A stretch of DNA of 22,048 nt from JAUHWL01 sp964416385 (GTDB taxonomy: Bacteria; Bacteroidota; Bacteroidia; Flavobacteriales; Schleiferiaceae). The position numbers and the translations under genes are program-made. The notes under the pieces are model-generated. The model worked only from the letters and a program-made list of their open reading frames with translations, ran no database searches and had not been told where the DNA came from. How positions within the stretch are numbered: the first letter of the stretch is position 1; the number at the start of each line of letters is the position of its first letter. Shown piece by piece: positions 11,001 to 18,279 of the stretch. The DNA lies in assembly GCA_964416385.1 (NCBI GenBank), contig CAYQDW010000041.1:1-22048 (forward strand), written 5' to 3'.

Positions 11001-11183
11001 CAGGATGTAGAATTAAGAGTCGTTTCATTACTCGGTCAGGTTATGTTTGAGAGCAAGCCAGGCAATATTTCAGGTAGCTATCGTGAAGAAATTGATCTAA
11101 GCGATGAAGCTGCTGGGGTATATGTATTGCAACTTGTTACAGAAAACGGTACCATCAGTAGACGAGTAACTGTTAGAAAATAA
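5088..11183 (+). CDS. Giant T9SS type A sorted surface/secreted protein: GEVED, four FN3, three jelly-roll-like domains, beta-helix, PKD (paralogue A)
   Basis: A 2,031-residue protein starting at ATG with a signal peptide (about 1-23, ending GHAQ). Order of domains: GEVED domain about 25-182 (WIDWNQDGDF, then WGAVEDYK); FN3 modules about 187-275, 464-555, 731-820 and 993-1081, each carrying a (V/I)EYGPxG(F/Y) motif. Between the FN3 modules lie three MAM/cleaved-adhesin-like jelly rolls, about 283-461, 560-728 and 825-990, beginning near ENFEG/EGFES/ENFDN and ending in (I/V)DD(V/I). A right-handed parallel beta-helix spans about 1083-1516 and closes with VDIGADEYTP. Next come a CARDB-like domain (1518-1625), an Ig-like module, an unnamed ~150 aa domain (about 1693-1845), a PKD module (about 1865-1940) and a type A sorting domain (1943-2031: IYPNPNNGTF, LLGQV, GVYVLQL). 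Export through the T9SS is well supported. No catalytic residues are recognised, so adhesin or glycan binding is an inference. No Shine-Dalgarno site is seen. Confidence 0.9.
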   Translation: MLKQLRLLFTIMASLLTVWGHAQTYCAAGPSSTADSEITNVALLGDNFSISNLATCPGAAGVVDYTATDSADVSLGTSYTLNVTFSTCGGVYTGFGRAWIDWNQDGDFLDAGEELGSWGPGSPAPQNTTTFNASFSFTAPTTATLGATRMRVMQRESGSATSTTPCATFTWGAVEDYKIVVTNTPPPCPTPGAIASLPSGNSAVISWVSTGSAFDIEYGPIGFTVGTGTSVTSTTTSATLTGLTTNTGYDVYVRNNCTAAGSGTSAWSLVHTFFTTCGTFSTFPWVENFEGSTWVASANFSTSGDAIDQCWDRNPTSYPPMAWLCHTGTTGSSGTGPNSANSGNNYMFTETSSGTTGSFAYLELPAFDMTSLNAPLFSYFYHRYGATMGNLDVQVSLDTGATWTTVFTKTGAQQSANADPWAEELVDLTNYKSAYTLIRFRATKGSSFTSDMAIDDVRLEEAPPCPKPTALSASNITSSSATISWLSSGTTFVVEYGPAGYQQGTGLLDTVTAGSINLTGLAGNTTYDVYVLNDCSSSGNGISAWGGPATFTTLCNAFITPFSEGFESTSTGTTSNLTVPVCWEYVRTSTSPFAYVINFSGYARTGTNCLRFYSSSAPTTGDSSMFISPEIDGMDVTGKRIEFWARSYSSSTAYDCELVVGTVSSPGNISSFVPMDTFSIGNNTTYQYFQTYFDAANGYNGTHKYIAIFDNSGTFDYTVIDDITISDIPQCTPSTNVVANGLTSSSATIEWIPGSGVAFQVEYGPQGFTQGTGAPIYSTTDSSYTITGLTGNTCYDVYVRDSCATGTFSPWFGPITVCTLCDAVATPYTENFDNATTGSTTIPSMPDCWFYYKSSNHIGYGYTYSFLSPNSAPNHFRFYNSSALVDTLVIISPAVQNMSAGDKLVKFWAKSGSTSYDVPIVVGTMGSPTDPSTFHPIDTVLTNGTTYSEFTVYLDTASGYNGIDSHVVIGHANGGTFRSLYVDDISIEQIPSCTPPWNISAGNITASSASISWSSLQGTCFKIEYGPTGFIQGTGNGSTVSNATSPTTLSGLSSNTFYDVYIADCCDSTVFAGPFTFKTNCVTQLNGSYTVGGPSSDFATLDSAMSVLVGCGVTGPVTLNLQGGTHTISGQSVGSIIGGSSTNTVTISGGGVATDTILFTSGSVGFDFDGGGNFVFEDVTINGASTGRTFWLHNGANNISFDNCHLWNNPTTTSSTTGVIVASSTATSNFSSGNNASNITVQNCKLVGGYCGVIFYGSGTTSYNSGITIENCEFEDVYYYALRFYYMEDVEVVGNTITGNAPIYGMYSYYWNDIKVERNHLIGATSALYSGYVNIYRTDTPAVRSTIKNNFFVGGTTYGNYNYAARFLDYAHNSVNNSGTYGAYFSATTSAALVSYDVNIYNNIFVGGTNYALYIFANNFQNLSADYNIFFTGGSNLAYWNAVRTDLAALKAADLNNNQNSLSGDPGYISATDLHIAGTLPNDAGFTGYATEDIDGDTRPASGSTNVDIGADEYTPLQNDAAMEAMLVALAGCGDSATEVSIVVKNFGINTINSLPVTVMVSGGVTATLNATSTNTIAPGATDTILVGTINTYAGANGVNFMGYTQLANDQKSSNDTMMVGPGAYVPFEPQYYPEDTVCSSVDSASFAAVSVPGAMYGWYASLTDTIPVATGDTFTFAVGGQTTWYLEYLSNADSLLTTFAAGNGQNGNMFDLVVKNTVTITGFTINNSTSGAAEVYYKSGSYVGSETTPANWTNLTTTPITISTSSGPTYFDLPAPITLASGQTHAFYVTMSTGSVSYTNGSSVGSVYASNADLDFLEGIGKSYPFGSTFSPRIWNGVIHYGSVGCSDVRQTLTLGLNTDTAVAAYSFNVQTNGSDVDFDASASSGHVYSWDFGDNNTGSGMMTSHTYATAGTYNVCLYVTDTVCNTTDTLCQDVTATIGIEESLMNQTLTIYPNPNNGTFRVEFQVEGLQDVELRVVSLLGQVMFESKPGNISGSYREEIDLSDEAAGVYVLQLVTENGTISRRVTVRK
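8064..11183 (+). repeat. Large tandem paralogous block, copy 1 (3' half of paralogue A)
   Basis: From the fourth FN3 module to the stop codon this segment is homologous and collinear with 14445-17570. Domain order is the same and protein identity looks well above 70%, judged by eye. Upstream of this point the two genes no longer match module for module, so the duplication or recombination boundary lies near the start of this FN3 module. Confidence 0.85.
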
Positions 11184-11216
11184 CAATTAGCATATATCTA
11201 ATTGTTAAAAATTTAA

Positions 11217-11257
11217 AAAAGCCCCTGGTATTTTTCCAGGGGCTTTTGTTTTTTTAA
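11217..11257 (+). terminator. Intrinsic terminator of paralogue A
   Basis: A perfect 12-bp stem (AAAAGCCCCTGG at 11217-11228 with CCAGGGGCTTTT at 11236-11247) surrounds a 7-nt loop. It is followed by G and a run of eight T, 34 bp after the stop codon. The A-rich 5' arm means it could also work weakly on the other strand. Confidence 0.92.
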
Positions 11258-11286
11258 AATATCCTATCGTTAACTAATTGTAAACT

Positions 11287-11306
11287 ATAAATGAATATTC
11301 ATTTAT
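11287..11306. promoter_or_regulatory. 20-bp perfect palindrome upstream of paralogue B
   Basis: ATAAATGAATATTCATTTAT is its own reverse complement over all 20 bases. It lies 115 bp before the ATG of the second giant protein, just after the terminator of the first. An adjoining smaller inverted repeat follows (TCAATT 11306-11311 with AATTGA 11318-11323). It could be a dimeric-regulator site. AT-rich DNA makes short palindromes common, but 20 perfect bases is unusual. Nothing else is recognised in the 11258-11390 stretch. Confidence 0.4.
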
Positions 11307-11390
11307 CAATTTTTAATAATTGAAATCAAACAATTGGTGTTTCTCATTGAGCGATGTGTGTTGATGCCCTATTGAGCATCCCTTCCCGCT

Positions 11391-11398
11391 TACATTTA
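11391..11398 (+). promoter_or_regulatory. Candidate -7 box for paralogue B (TACATTTA)
   Basis: TACATTTA matches the Bacteroidota -7 consensus TAnnTTTG at all but the last base. It lies 22 bp before the ATG, a spacing like that of the trxB box in this window. A TTG at 11372-11374 is the nearest -33 candidate, but the 16-nt gap is shorter than usual, so this is tentative. Confidence 0.3.
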
Positions 11399-11420
11399 GA
11401 AACACTAAAAAGTTTGATTC

Positions 11421-14400
11421 ATGAAAATACAATTACGATTAGGGGGTTTAATGGTTGCCCTGCTCACGTTTATTGGAATAAACGCACAAACCATACTTAA
11501 TACTACAGCGGTTTCAGGTTTCGCTAACAACAATGGTAGCGGAATAGTAACCTTTAACTTTCAGAACAGTAATTCTTATGATATAATTATCACTGACATT
11601 GAGGGTATAACAGGAACATCTGGTGTAAATACCGCTGAGTTGTACTATAAAACTACTCCTGTTAGCGGTACGCCTGGGGCGATTTCTTCCGCTAATGGCT
11701 GGACACTTGCTGCGAGCCAGAGTTTTACAGGTGTTTCAAACACTTCGGGATTAAATACCCAAGTGTTTATGTCTAACATCTCTGTGATTATTCCTGCGAA
11801 TACCACCTATGGTATGGTTGTGTTCGCACCAGGCCAGCGATACCATACTATGGTTAGTCCAAACATACCGTTAACCACTGTTTCTGCGGGCGGCTGTAGT
11901 ATTTTAATGGGAACAAACATTAGCTATGGAGGCGGTACGCCACCAGCAGGGCCCACATTTACCCCGCGTGGATGGATGGGTAAAATCACATTTATACCAG
12001 CCTTGCCATGTGTAAACCCGCCAACAGGTGGATTTGCCGCTACGAACAAATCTATTACATGTTCTGGTGAGTCTTTTGAGTTAAGCTTATCTGGATCTTC
12101 TGGTGGAACTGGCCAAACATATCAGTGGCAATCATCGCCAGATAGTTTGGTTTGGACAGATATCGTAGGCGCTACAACGCCAAATTATCTAGCTAGTCAA
12201 AGTACTACCACATATTATCGTTGTGGTCTTACTTGTACTTCTACAGTTTATTCGGCTGGCGTAAAGGTTACAACCTCGGCCACCGCCTTGCCGGGAGGTA
12301 CTTATACTATAAATGGTAACCTAGTTACTGGTGGTACCAATTTTAACAGTTTTGCTGATTTCCGTCAGGCTATTGTTTGTGGTGGTATTGCCGGACCTGT
12401 TGTGGTTAACGTAATAGGGAAAGGAACTCCATATAACGAGCAATTCCAATTAGGTGTAATTGGTGGTAGTAGTTCAACAAATACCATCACCATTAATGGT
12501 AATGGCGAAATGATTACCAACGGTGGAGGTGGCGCATATCGCGGTACAGTAACCTTAGATGGTACCTCATATGTTACCTTCAACAATTTGAGCATAGAAG
12601 GTAGCGGTACAACCAACTGTTTCGCAGTTCAACTATTGAATGATGCACAAAACATCACTTTTGATAGCTGTACAATTGCAATAAATCCAACAGCTACTTC
12701 TTCATTAACAGCCGCGTTTGTAGCTGGTGGTTCACTAACATCTGCTACCACGGCTTCTTTAGGCGCAAGAAACTTAACGGTGACCAACTGTGATATCTCT
12801 GGTGGATACTATTGCTTCACACTAACTGGTCCAACATCGGCACCATTTAGTAGCGGAAACTACATCGCCAACAACACCATGCGTGATTTTTATCTGTATG
12901 GTATTTATTGTACTTATCAAGACAGTACCACCATCAGAGGAAATGATATCAATCGCTCACAGCGTCAAGGTACCATCACAACATTTTATGGTGCTTATTT
13001 CTTAGGCAACATGACGGATGTAATTGTTGATGGAAACAAAATCCACAACCCTGGCGACCAAAACCCAACGGCTACATTTACGTCTTACCCTCTGTTCTTG
13101 TCATCTGCTAATGCTTCGCAGGCAGATCCAATGTATGTTGTAAACAATGCGATTTACAATATTAACAGCAATGGTTTAACGTATGGTTTGTATCTGTCTT
13201 CTGGTAACTTCATTAATTTCTACCACAATACAGTAAGCATTGATAACGCTTTTGCCACATCTACAAGTGCACAGCGCGCGCTATCTTGCCTTGCAACCAG
13301 CGGTACTTTTGAATTTAAGAACAACTTGTTTAGCATTAGTCACGGTGGTACTGGTACCAAGAATGTTGTGTATTTCAGCAGCACGGTACCTACATTTAGT
13401 ATTAATTACAATCAATACAACATTACATCTACTGGTGGTTCTAACAACACCTCTTACTGGAGTGGCGCAAACTTGGCCACATTTGCAGACTGGCAAGCGG
13501 CTAACAGTGGTGCTTTTGAGGTAAATGGTAAATATGGTGACCCTATTTTCGACTCTACAGCTTTTGGGCCACAGAGCAGCGTAGGTAACAGTGCTGGAGA
13601 CAACCTTAGCGCAATTGTTGCAACTGATATTTATGGTGTTGCTAGAGGTACTTCACCTGATATAGGTGCTGTTGAATTTACACCACTTTCATGTTTGCAG
13701 CCCTCAATAATAGGTGCAAGTGCAACGCCTTTCTCAGTAGACTTAAATTGGCTTGTGGGCAGTGGTGTTGATAGTGTGAGTATTGAATACGGTCCTTCTG
13801 GGTTTACTCAAGGTACAGGTTTGCAAATTTACACTTCAGATACCACCTATTCATTTACAGGGCTGTTTGATCAAACCTGCTATGATTTTTATTTAACAAG
13901 TTGGTGTAGTGGTCAGCCTGGTGTTAGCTATACGTTGTACACAGTTTGTACACCTTGTGGCCCACAGAGTATGCCATTTTCTGAGAGCTTTAATGCATGG
14001 CCTCCTGGTTGCTTTGAGTTAACAAATACCACTGGCTGGGATTGGGATCAAGATCCTGCAGGTTATGCAAGAGCGCGCTTTTGGAGTTATTCCACCGGTA
14101 TTGCTTATATGACTTCGGGGCCAATAAATATCACTCAAGCGGCTCAAGTTAAGTTTAAGTGGGCGCACCTTTACAGCGCTTCTTATCCAGATGATCGTTT
14201 AATTCTACGTGCCCGTATTGTAGGATCCTCTAATTGGGATACACTAGTAGACCTTGTTGGTCCAACATTTAATTCTCCTAACTCTGGTAATACAACACCA
14301 CCTGCTAACGCAAGTGATTTTATTGATTGGTTAGGTTATTTAGATACCAGTTATGTAGGTAATGCAGCAGAATTCCAATTTGTTGCGCTAACAGACTTTG

Positions 14401-17400
14401 GTCCGCATGCATATGTAGATGATTTTGTAGTTGAAGGTGTTCCAAATTGTACAACACCATTTAACCTTGGCGCGTCTTCAATTACATCAAGTGGAGCTGC
14501 CTTAAACTGGAGTACAGTAAACGGTACATGCTTTAATATAGAATATGGTCCTGCTGGATTTATTCAAGGTACAGGCTTAGGTACTACAGTTAATAACGTA
14601 ACATCACCCTATAGCCTTACAGGTCTTAATGCCAATACCTCTTATGACTTTTATGTGAGCGATTGTTGTAATGGTGTTTGGGTAGGTCCATTTACCTTTA
14701 AAACACTTTGTACATCACAGCTTAACGGTACCTATACTGTAGGTGGAACACCAGGTGCAACTAATTTTGCAACATTAGATAGCGCCATGAATGTTTTAAC
14801 GGGCTGCGGTATTAGTGGGCCAGTGGTATTTAATCTTCAAGGTGGAACATTTTTAATTCCTGGACAACAAGTAGGAAGTATAACTGGTGTTAATGCTACT
14901 AATACTGTTACGTTTAAGGGTGGTGGTTTTTCAACAGATACCATCAAAATTACTGGTGGTACCGCAGGGTTTGATTTTGACGGTGGTGGCCATTTCATCT
15001 TTGAAGATCTCACCGTTGATGGTGGCGCTTCTGGACGTACAATTTGGTTACACAATGGCGCTTCAAACATCAGCTTTGATAATTGCCACTTGTTAAACAC
15101 GCCTTCTGCAACAGGAAGTACAACAGGGGTTATTGTAGCTTCAGCAACAAGCACAAGTAACTTTAGTTATGGTGATAATGCCAATAACATCAGCGTTACC
15201 AACTCTAAGTTGGTGGGTGGTTATTGTGGTGCTATCTTTAATGGTACAAGCACTTCAAACTATAGCTCTAATATTACCATAGAAGATTGCGAGTTTGAAG
15301 ATGTTTATTACTATGCTTTACGTTTCTATTATATGAGTGACATTAGCATAAAAGGTAATAGCATTACAGGCGCTTCACCAATCTATGGTATGTACAGTTA
15401 TTATTGGAATAACATCGCTATTGAGCGTAATTACCTCAAAGGAACAACCTCTGCATTGTACTCAGGATATGTAAATATCTATCGTACAGATACTCCAGCT
15501 GTTCGTTCTACCATTAAGAACAACTTTATGATTGGCGGAACTACCTATGGCAATTACAACTATGCAGCGCGTCATTTAGATTATACGCACAATTCTGTAT
15601 ACAACTCTGGTACCTATGGTGCGTACTTTAGTGCAACAACCTCTGCAGGTTTAACAAGCTTTGATGTTAAGATGTACAACAACATCTTTGTTAGTTCTAC
15701 TAACTATGCGTTGTATTGTTTTGCAACAAACTTCCCAGGTATAATGGCGGATAATAACATCTACTATACCAATGGAACATCATTGGCTTATTGGAATGCC
15801 GCCAGAGCAGATCTTGCAGCGCTTAAGGCAGGAGATTTAAACAATAACCAGAATTCGCTCAGCGGTGATCCAGGTTATATATCAAATACAGACTTACACA
15901 TCATTGGTACTTTGCCTAACGATGTTGGTGCAAATGGTTATGCCACAGATGATATTGATGGCGATACACGTCCTGCTACTGGTTCTACCACTGTAGATAT
16001 AGGTGCAGACGAATACACACCATTACAGTTTGACGCTGCAATGAATGCGCTACTTGTGCCTACTGCAGGCTGTGGCGATTCAGCAACTGAGGTGCATGTA
16101 GTTGTTACCAATTTCGGTTTAAATAGTATTACATCTTTACCAGTAACGGTTATGGTTTCTGGTGGTGTTACCGCAACCTTAAACAATACACTTACGTCTG
16201 GTATAGCACCCGGTGCAACAGATACCATTTTAGTGGGAACAATAAACACCTATGCAGGTGTTACTGGCGTTAACTTTATGGGTTACACCCAATTAGCAAA
16301 TGATCAGAATACAAGCAACGACACGCTAAGTGTTGGCCCTGGCGCATACACGCCTTATGAGCCTCAGTATTATCCTGAAGATACCGTTTGTGCCAATGCA
16401 GATAGTGCAACATTTGCCGCTGTAACCGTTCCAGGCGCTATGTATGGATGGTATGCAACAGCTACCGATACTGTGCCTGTTGCTATGGGAGATTCCTTCA
16501 CCTTTGCAGTTAGCGGTCAAAATACGTGGTATTTGGCATACTTGAGTAATGCAGACAGCCTGCTTACCACATTTGCTGCTGGTAATGGCCAAAATGGTAA
16601 CATGTTTGATTTGGTAGTTAAGAATACCGTAACCATTACTGGTTTCACCATTAACAACTCAACGGCAGGTGCAGTAGAGGTTTATTATAAATCAGGTAGC
16701 TATGTAGGAAGTGAAAATTCAGCTGCGAACTGGACAAACCTCACGCCTACACCTATAACCATTGCTACCACTGCAGGACCAACATATTTTGACTTACCGG
16801 CATCAATTACATTGGCAAGCGGTCAAACACATGCGTTCTATGTAACCATGAGCACAGGTTCTATGAGTTATACCAATGGTGGAACTATAGGTAATGTTTA
16901 TGCCTCAAATTCAGATTTAGACTTCCTTGAAGGTATTGGTAAGAGCTATCCTTTTGGATCAACATTCTCGCCAAGAATCTGGAATGGTATCATTCATTAC
17001 GGGTCTATTGGTTGTTCTGATACACGTCAAGTCCTAACGCTCAACCTAAATGCTGATTCTGCGGTTGCTGATTACAGCTTTGCCGTTCAAGCAAATGGTG
17101 CTGATGTTAACTTTGATGCATCTGCGTCTATAGGTAACACTTACACTTGGGATTTTGGTGATGGTAATTCAGGTTCTGGTGTTACAACCAGTCATACTTA
17201 TGCTAATGGCGGTACATACACTGTGTGCTTGGTAGTTACAGAGCCTGATTGTGGTACCACAGATACCATTTGTAAAAACGTACTTGTAACGGTAGGTATA
17301 GAAGAAAGTCTTATTAACCAAACACTTTCTATCTATCCTAACCCAACAAATGGCGCTTTCCGTGTAGAATTCCAGGTAGAAGGTTTACAAGATGTTGAAT

Positions 17401-17570
17401 TGCGCATCGTATCTCTTCTCGGACAAGTTATGTACGAAAGCAAACCTGGTAACATCTCTGGTCTATATCGCGAAGAAATAGACTTGAAAGATGAAGCAGC
17501 AGGCGTTTACATTTTACAAGTTATAACCGATGATGGCGCCATAAGCAAGCGCATCACGCTTAGAAAATAA
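11421..17570 (+). CDS. Giant T9SS type A sorted surface/secreted protein with two beta-helices (paralogue B)
   Basis: A 2,049-residue protein, ATG start, signal peptide about 1-23 (ending GINAQ). Order: unnamed domain about 24-194 (ELYYKTTP to FTPRGWMGKITF); Ig-like about 197-287 (YQWQSSPDS); first parallel beta-helix about 290-754, ending DIGAVEFTP; FN3 about 757-847; jelly-roll-like about 850-1007 (SFNAWP to YVDDFVVEG); FN3 about 1009-1097. A second beta-helix follows at about 1098-1534 (VDIGADEYTP), then a CARDB-like domain, an Ig-like domain, a second copy of the unnamed domain, PKD about 1882-1955 (TWDFGDGNSG), and a type A sorting domain 1960-2049 (IYPNPTNGAF, LLGQVMYES, GVYILQV). From about residue 1009 onward it is a close paralogue of the preceding gene. 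The N-terminal half differs, which suggests a shared anchor and stalk with a different outer part. The function beyond T9SS export and probable surface display is unknown. No Shine-Dalgarno site precedes the ATG. Confidence 0.9.
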   Translation: MKIQLRLGGLMVALLTFIGINAQTILNTTAVSGFANNNGSGIVTFNFQNSNSYDIIITDIEGITGTSGVNTAELYYKTTPVSGTPGAISSANGWTLAASQSFTGVSNTSGLNTQVFMSNISVIIPANTTYGMVVFAPGQRYHTMVSPNIPLTTVSAGGCSILMGTNISYGGGTPPAGPTFTPRGWMGKITFIPALPCVNPPTGGFAATNKSITCSGESFELSLSGSSGGTGQTYQWQSSPDSLVWTDIVGATTPNYLASQSTTTYYRCGLTCTSTVYSAGVKVTTSATALPGGTYTINGNLVTGGTNFNSFADFRQAIVCGGIAGPVVVNVIGKGTPYNEQFQLGVIGGSSSTNTITINGNGEMITNGGGGAYRGTVTLDGTSYVTFNNLSIEGSGTTNCFAVQLLNDAQNITFDSCTIAINPTATSSLTAAFVAGGSLTSATTASLGARNLTVTNCDISGGYYCFTLTGPTSAPFSSGNYIANNTMRDFYLYGIYCTYQDSTTIRGNDINRSQRQGTITTFYGAYFLGNMTDVIVDGNKIHNPGDQNPTATFTSYPLFLSSANASQADPMYVVNNAIYNINSNGLTYGLYLSSGNFINFYHNTVSIDNAFATSTSAQRALSCLATSGTFEFKNNLFSISHGGTGTKNVVYFSSTVPTFSINYNQYNITSTGGSNNTSYWSGANLATFADWQAANSGAFEVNGKYGDPIFDSTAFGPQSSVGNSAGDNLSAIVATDIYGVARGTSPDIGAVEFTPLSCLQPSIIGASATPFSVDLNWLVGSGVDSVSIEYGPSGFTQGTGLQIYTSDTTYSFTGLFDQTCYDFYLTSWCSGQPGVSYTLYTVCTPCGPQSMPFSESFNAWPPGCFELTNTTGWDWDQDPAGYARARFWSYSTGIAYMTSGPINITQAAQVKFKWAHLYSASYPDDRLILRARIVGSSNWDTLVDLVGPTFNSPNSGNTTPPANASDFIDWLGYLDTSYVGNAAEFQFVALTDFGPHAYVDDFVVEGVPNCTTPFNLGASSITSSGAALNWSTVNGTCFNIEYGPAGFIQGTGLGTTVNNVTSPYSLTGLNANTSYDFYVSDCCNGVWVGPFTFKTLCTSQLNGTYTVGGTPGATNFATLDSAMNVLTGCGISGPVVFNLQGGTFLIPGQQVGSITGVNATNTVTFKGGGFSTDTIKITGGTAGFDFDGGGHFIFEDLTVDGGASGRTIWLHNGASNISFDNCHLLNTPSATGSTTGVIVASATSTSNFSYGDNANNISVTNSKLVGGYCGAIFNGTSTSNYSSNITIEDCEFEDVYYYALRFYYMSDISIKGNSITGASPIYGMYSYYWNNIAIERNYLKGTTSALYSGYVNIYRTDTPAVRSTIKNNFMIGGTTYGNYNYAARHLDYTHNSVYNSGTYGAYFSATTSAGLTSFDVKMYNNIFVSSTNYALYCFATNFPGIMADNNIYYTNGTSLAYWNAARADLAALKAGDLNNNQNSLSGDPGYISNTDLHIIGTLPNDVGANGYATDDIDGDTRPATGSTTVDIGADEYTPLQFDAAMNALLVPTAGCGDSATEVHVVVTNFGLNSITSLPVTVMVSGGVTATLNNTLTSGIAPGATDTILVGTINTYAGVTGVNFMGYTQLANDQNTSNDTLSVGPGAYTPYEPQYYPEDTVCANADSATFAAVTVPGAMYGWYATATDTVPVAMGDSFTFAVSGQNTWYLAYLSNADSLLTTFAAGNGQNGNMFDLVVKNTVTITGFTINNSTAGAVEVYYKSGSYVGSENSAANWTNLTPTPITIATTAGPTYFDLPASITLASGQTHAFYVTMSTGSMSYTNGGTIGNVYASNSDLDFLEGIGKSYPFGSTFSPRIWNGIIHYGSIGCSDTRQVLTLNLNADSAVADYSFAVQANGADVNFDASASIGNTYTWDFGDGNSGSGVTTSHTYANGGTYTVCLVVTEPDCGTTDTICKNVLVTVGIEESLINQTLSIYPNPTNGAFRVEFQVEGLQDVELRIVSLLGQVMYESKPGNISGLYREEIDLKDEAAGVYILQVITDDGAISKRITLRK
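14445..17570 (+). repeat. Large tandem paralogous block, copy 2 (3' half of paralogue B)
   Basis: Collinear with 8064-11183, from FN3 through beta-helix, CARDB-like, Ig-like, unnamed domain and PKD to the sorting domain. Two 35-nt stretches are identical at the DNA level (10431-10465 with 16818-16852, and 10536-10570 with 16923-16957). Neighbouring codons differ at many synonymous positions. Confidence 0.85.
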
Positions 17571-17591
17571 GGTTTTATAAACGTTATTCTT

Positions 17592-17630
17592 TAAGGCCCT
17601 TTTGCGCAAGCAAAAGGGCCTTATTTTTGT
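17592..17630 (+). terminator. Intrinsic terminator of paralogue B
   Basis: A perfect 14-bp stem (TAAGGCCCTTTTGC, 17592-17605, with 17610-17623) closes a GCAA loop, a stable GNRA-type tetraloop. It is followed by TTTTTGTTT and lies 21 bp after the stop. The T-run ends immediately before the ATG of the next gene at 17634. Confidence 0.92.
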
Positions 17631-17633
17631 TTC

Positions 17634-18161
17634 ATGTTTTATATTGGTCAAAAAGTAAGGCCTGTAGAGGAGGCTGACATTTATACGGTTACCCAAATCA
17701 CCAACGATTACATTATTGCAGTTGATGATGATGGGTTTGCTTATGAATTTTTGACAAAGGAGGTGGTGCCACACAGTGCCGAAAACTTGCTCAGTTTTAA
17801 ACTAGAACAAGATGCACGTTACAAGCTGGCAGCTGATCAGACAGAAAAGAAATCTCAACCGCACATTAGAAACCAAAAGAAATCATACGTTGAATATGAC
17901 CTCCATGCTGGAGTTTTGCTTGGCAGTACGGCTGGCATGAGTAATCATGAAATATTAACAGAACAATTGGCCTTTGCCAGAGAAATGCTTGAAAAGGCCA
18001 GACGCAACAATGATATGTATGTGGTATTTATACACGGTAAGGGTAAAGGCCGTTTGCGTTCTGAGCTGCATAAGCTACTTGCGGGTATGGATAAACTAGA
18101 TTTTTACGATGCTGATTTTCGCACGTATAACTTAGGTGCCACAGAGGTACATTTGCGCTAG
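17634..18161 (+). CDS. Smr domain protein (MutS2 C-terminal-like)
   Basis: A 175-residue protein. Residues 1-50 form a small beta-rich N-terminal region (IGQKVRP, IIAVDDDGFAYEF) resembling the N-terminus of Bacteroidota DUF2027/Smr proteins. A charged linker follows, then a C-terminal Smr domain about 86-175. The Smr hallmarks are visible: DLH at 89-91, the ILxxQL helix at 107-112, HGKGKGRLR at 134-142, and GATEVHLR at the end. Smr domains in known proteins bind or nick nucleic acids and act in recombination control or in ribosome rescue; which applies here cannot be read. The ATG is supported because the conserved N-terminus starts right there. The coding start is only about 10 nt past the preceding terminator hairpin, so there is no room for a separate promoter, and transcription may depend on read-through. 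Confidence 0.88.
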   Translation: MFYIGQKVRPVEEADIYTVTQITNDYIIAVDDDGFAYEFLTKEVVPHSAENLLSFKLEQDARYKLAADQTEKKSQPHIRNQKKSYVEYDLHAGVLLGSTAGMSNHEILTEQLAFAREMLEKARRNNDMYVVFIHGKGKGRLRSELHKLLAGMDKLDFYDADFRTYNLGATEVHLR

Positions 18162-18167
18162 TGCTTA

Positions 18168-18197
18168 AGAAGCTTATTATTGCCAGCTTCTCTTTTG
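18168..18197 (+). terminator. Probable terminator after the Smr gene
   Basis: AGAAGCT (18168-18174) pairs with AGCTTCT (18185-18191) around a 10-nt loop, followed by CTTTTGT. The stem is only 7 bp and the T-run short, so it is weaker than the other terminators here. Its position, 6 bp after the stop codon, fits. Confidence 0.5.
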
Positions 18198-18250
18198 TAA
18201 AAACAACTTGGTGGTAAATCAGTATTTAGGATAGATCTTAACGCAATACG

Positions 18251-18258
18251 TACATTTG
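18251..18258 (+). promoter_or_regulatory. rnpB promoter -7 box (TACATTTG)
   Basis: TACATTTG is an exact match to the Bacteroidota TAnnTTTG -7 element. A partial -33 match (TTTAG, 18225-18229) lies 21 nt upstream. Transcription would begin around 18263-18266, giving a leader of about 15 nt before the mature P1 stem of RNase P RNA. Confidence 0.65.
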
Positions 18259-18279
18259 TGCGGTTCTTTGAAAAGAAAT

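Noticed and set aside
5088..17570. Repeated FN3 and beta-helix DNA as a CRISPR array or mobile repeat
   Set aside because: Repeats are in frame, diverged and protein-coding, with no uniform spacers, terminal inverted repeats or transposase.
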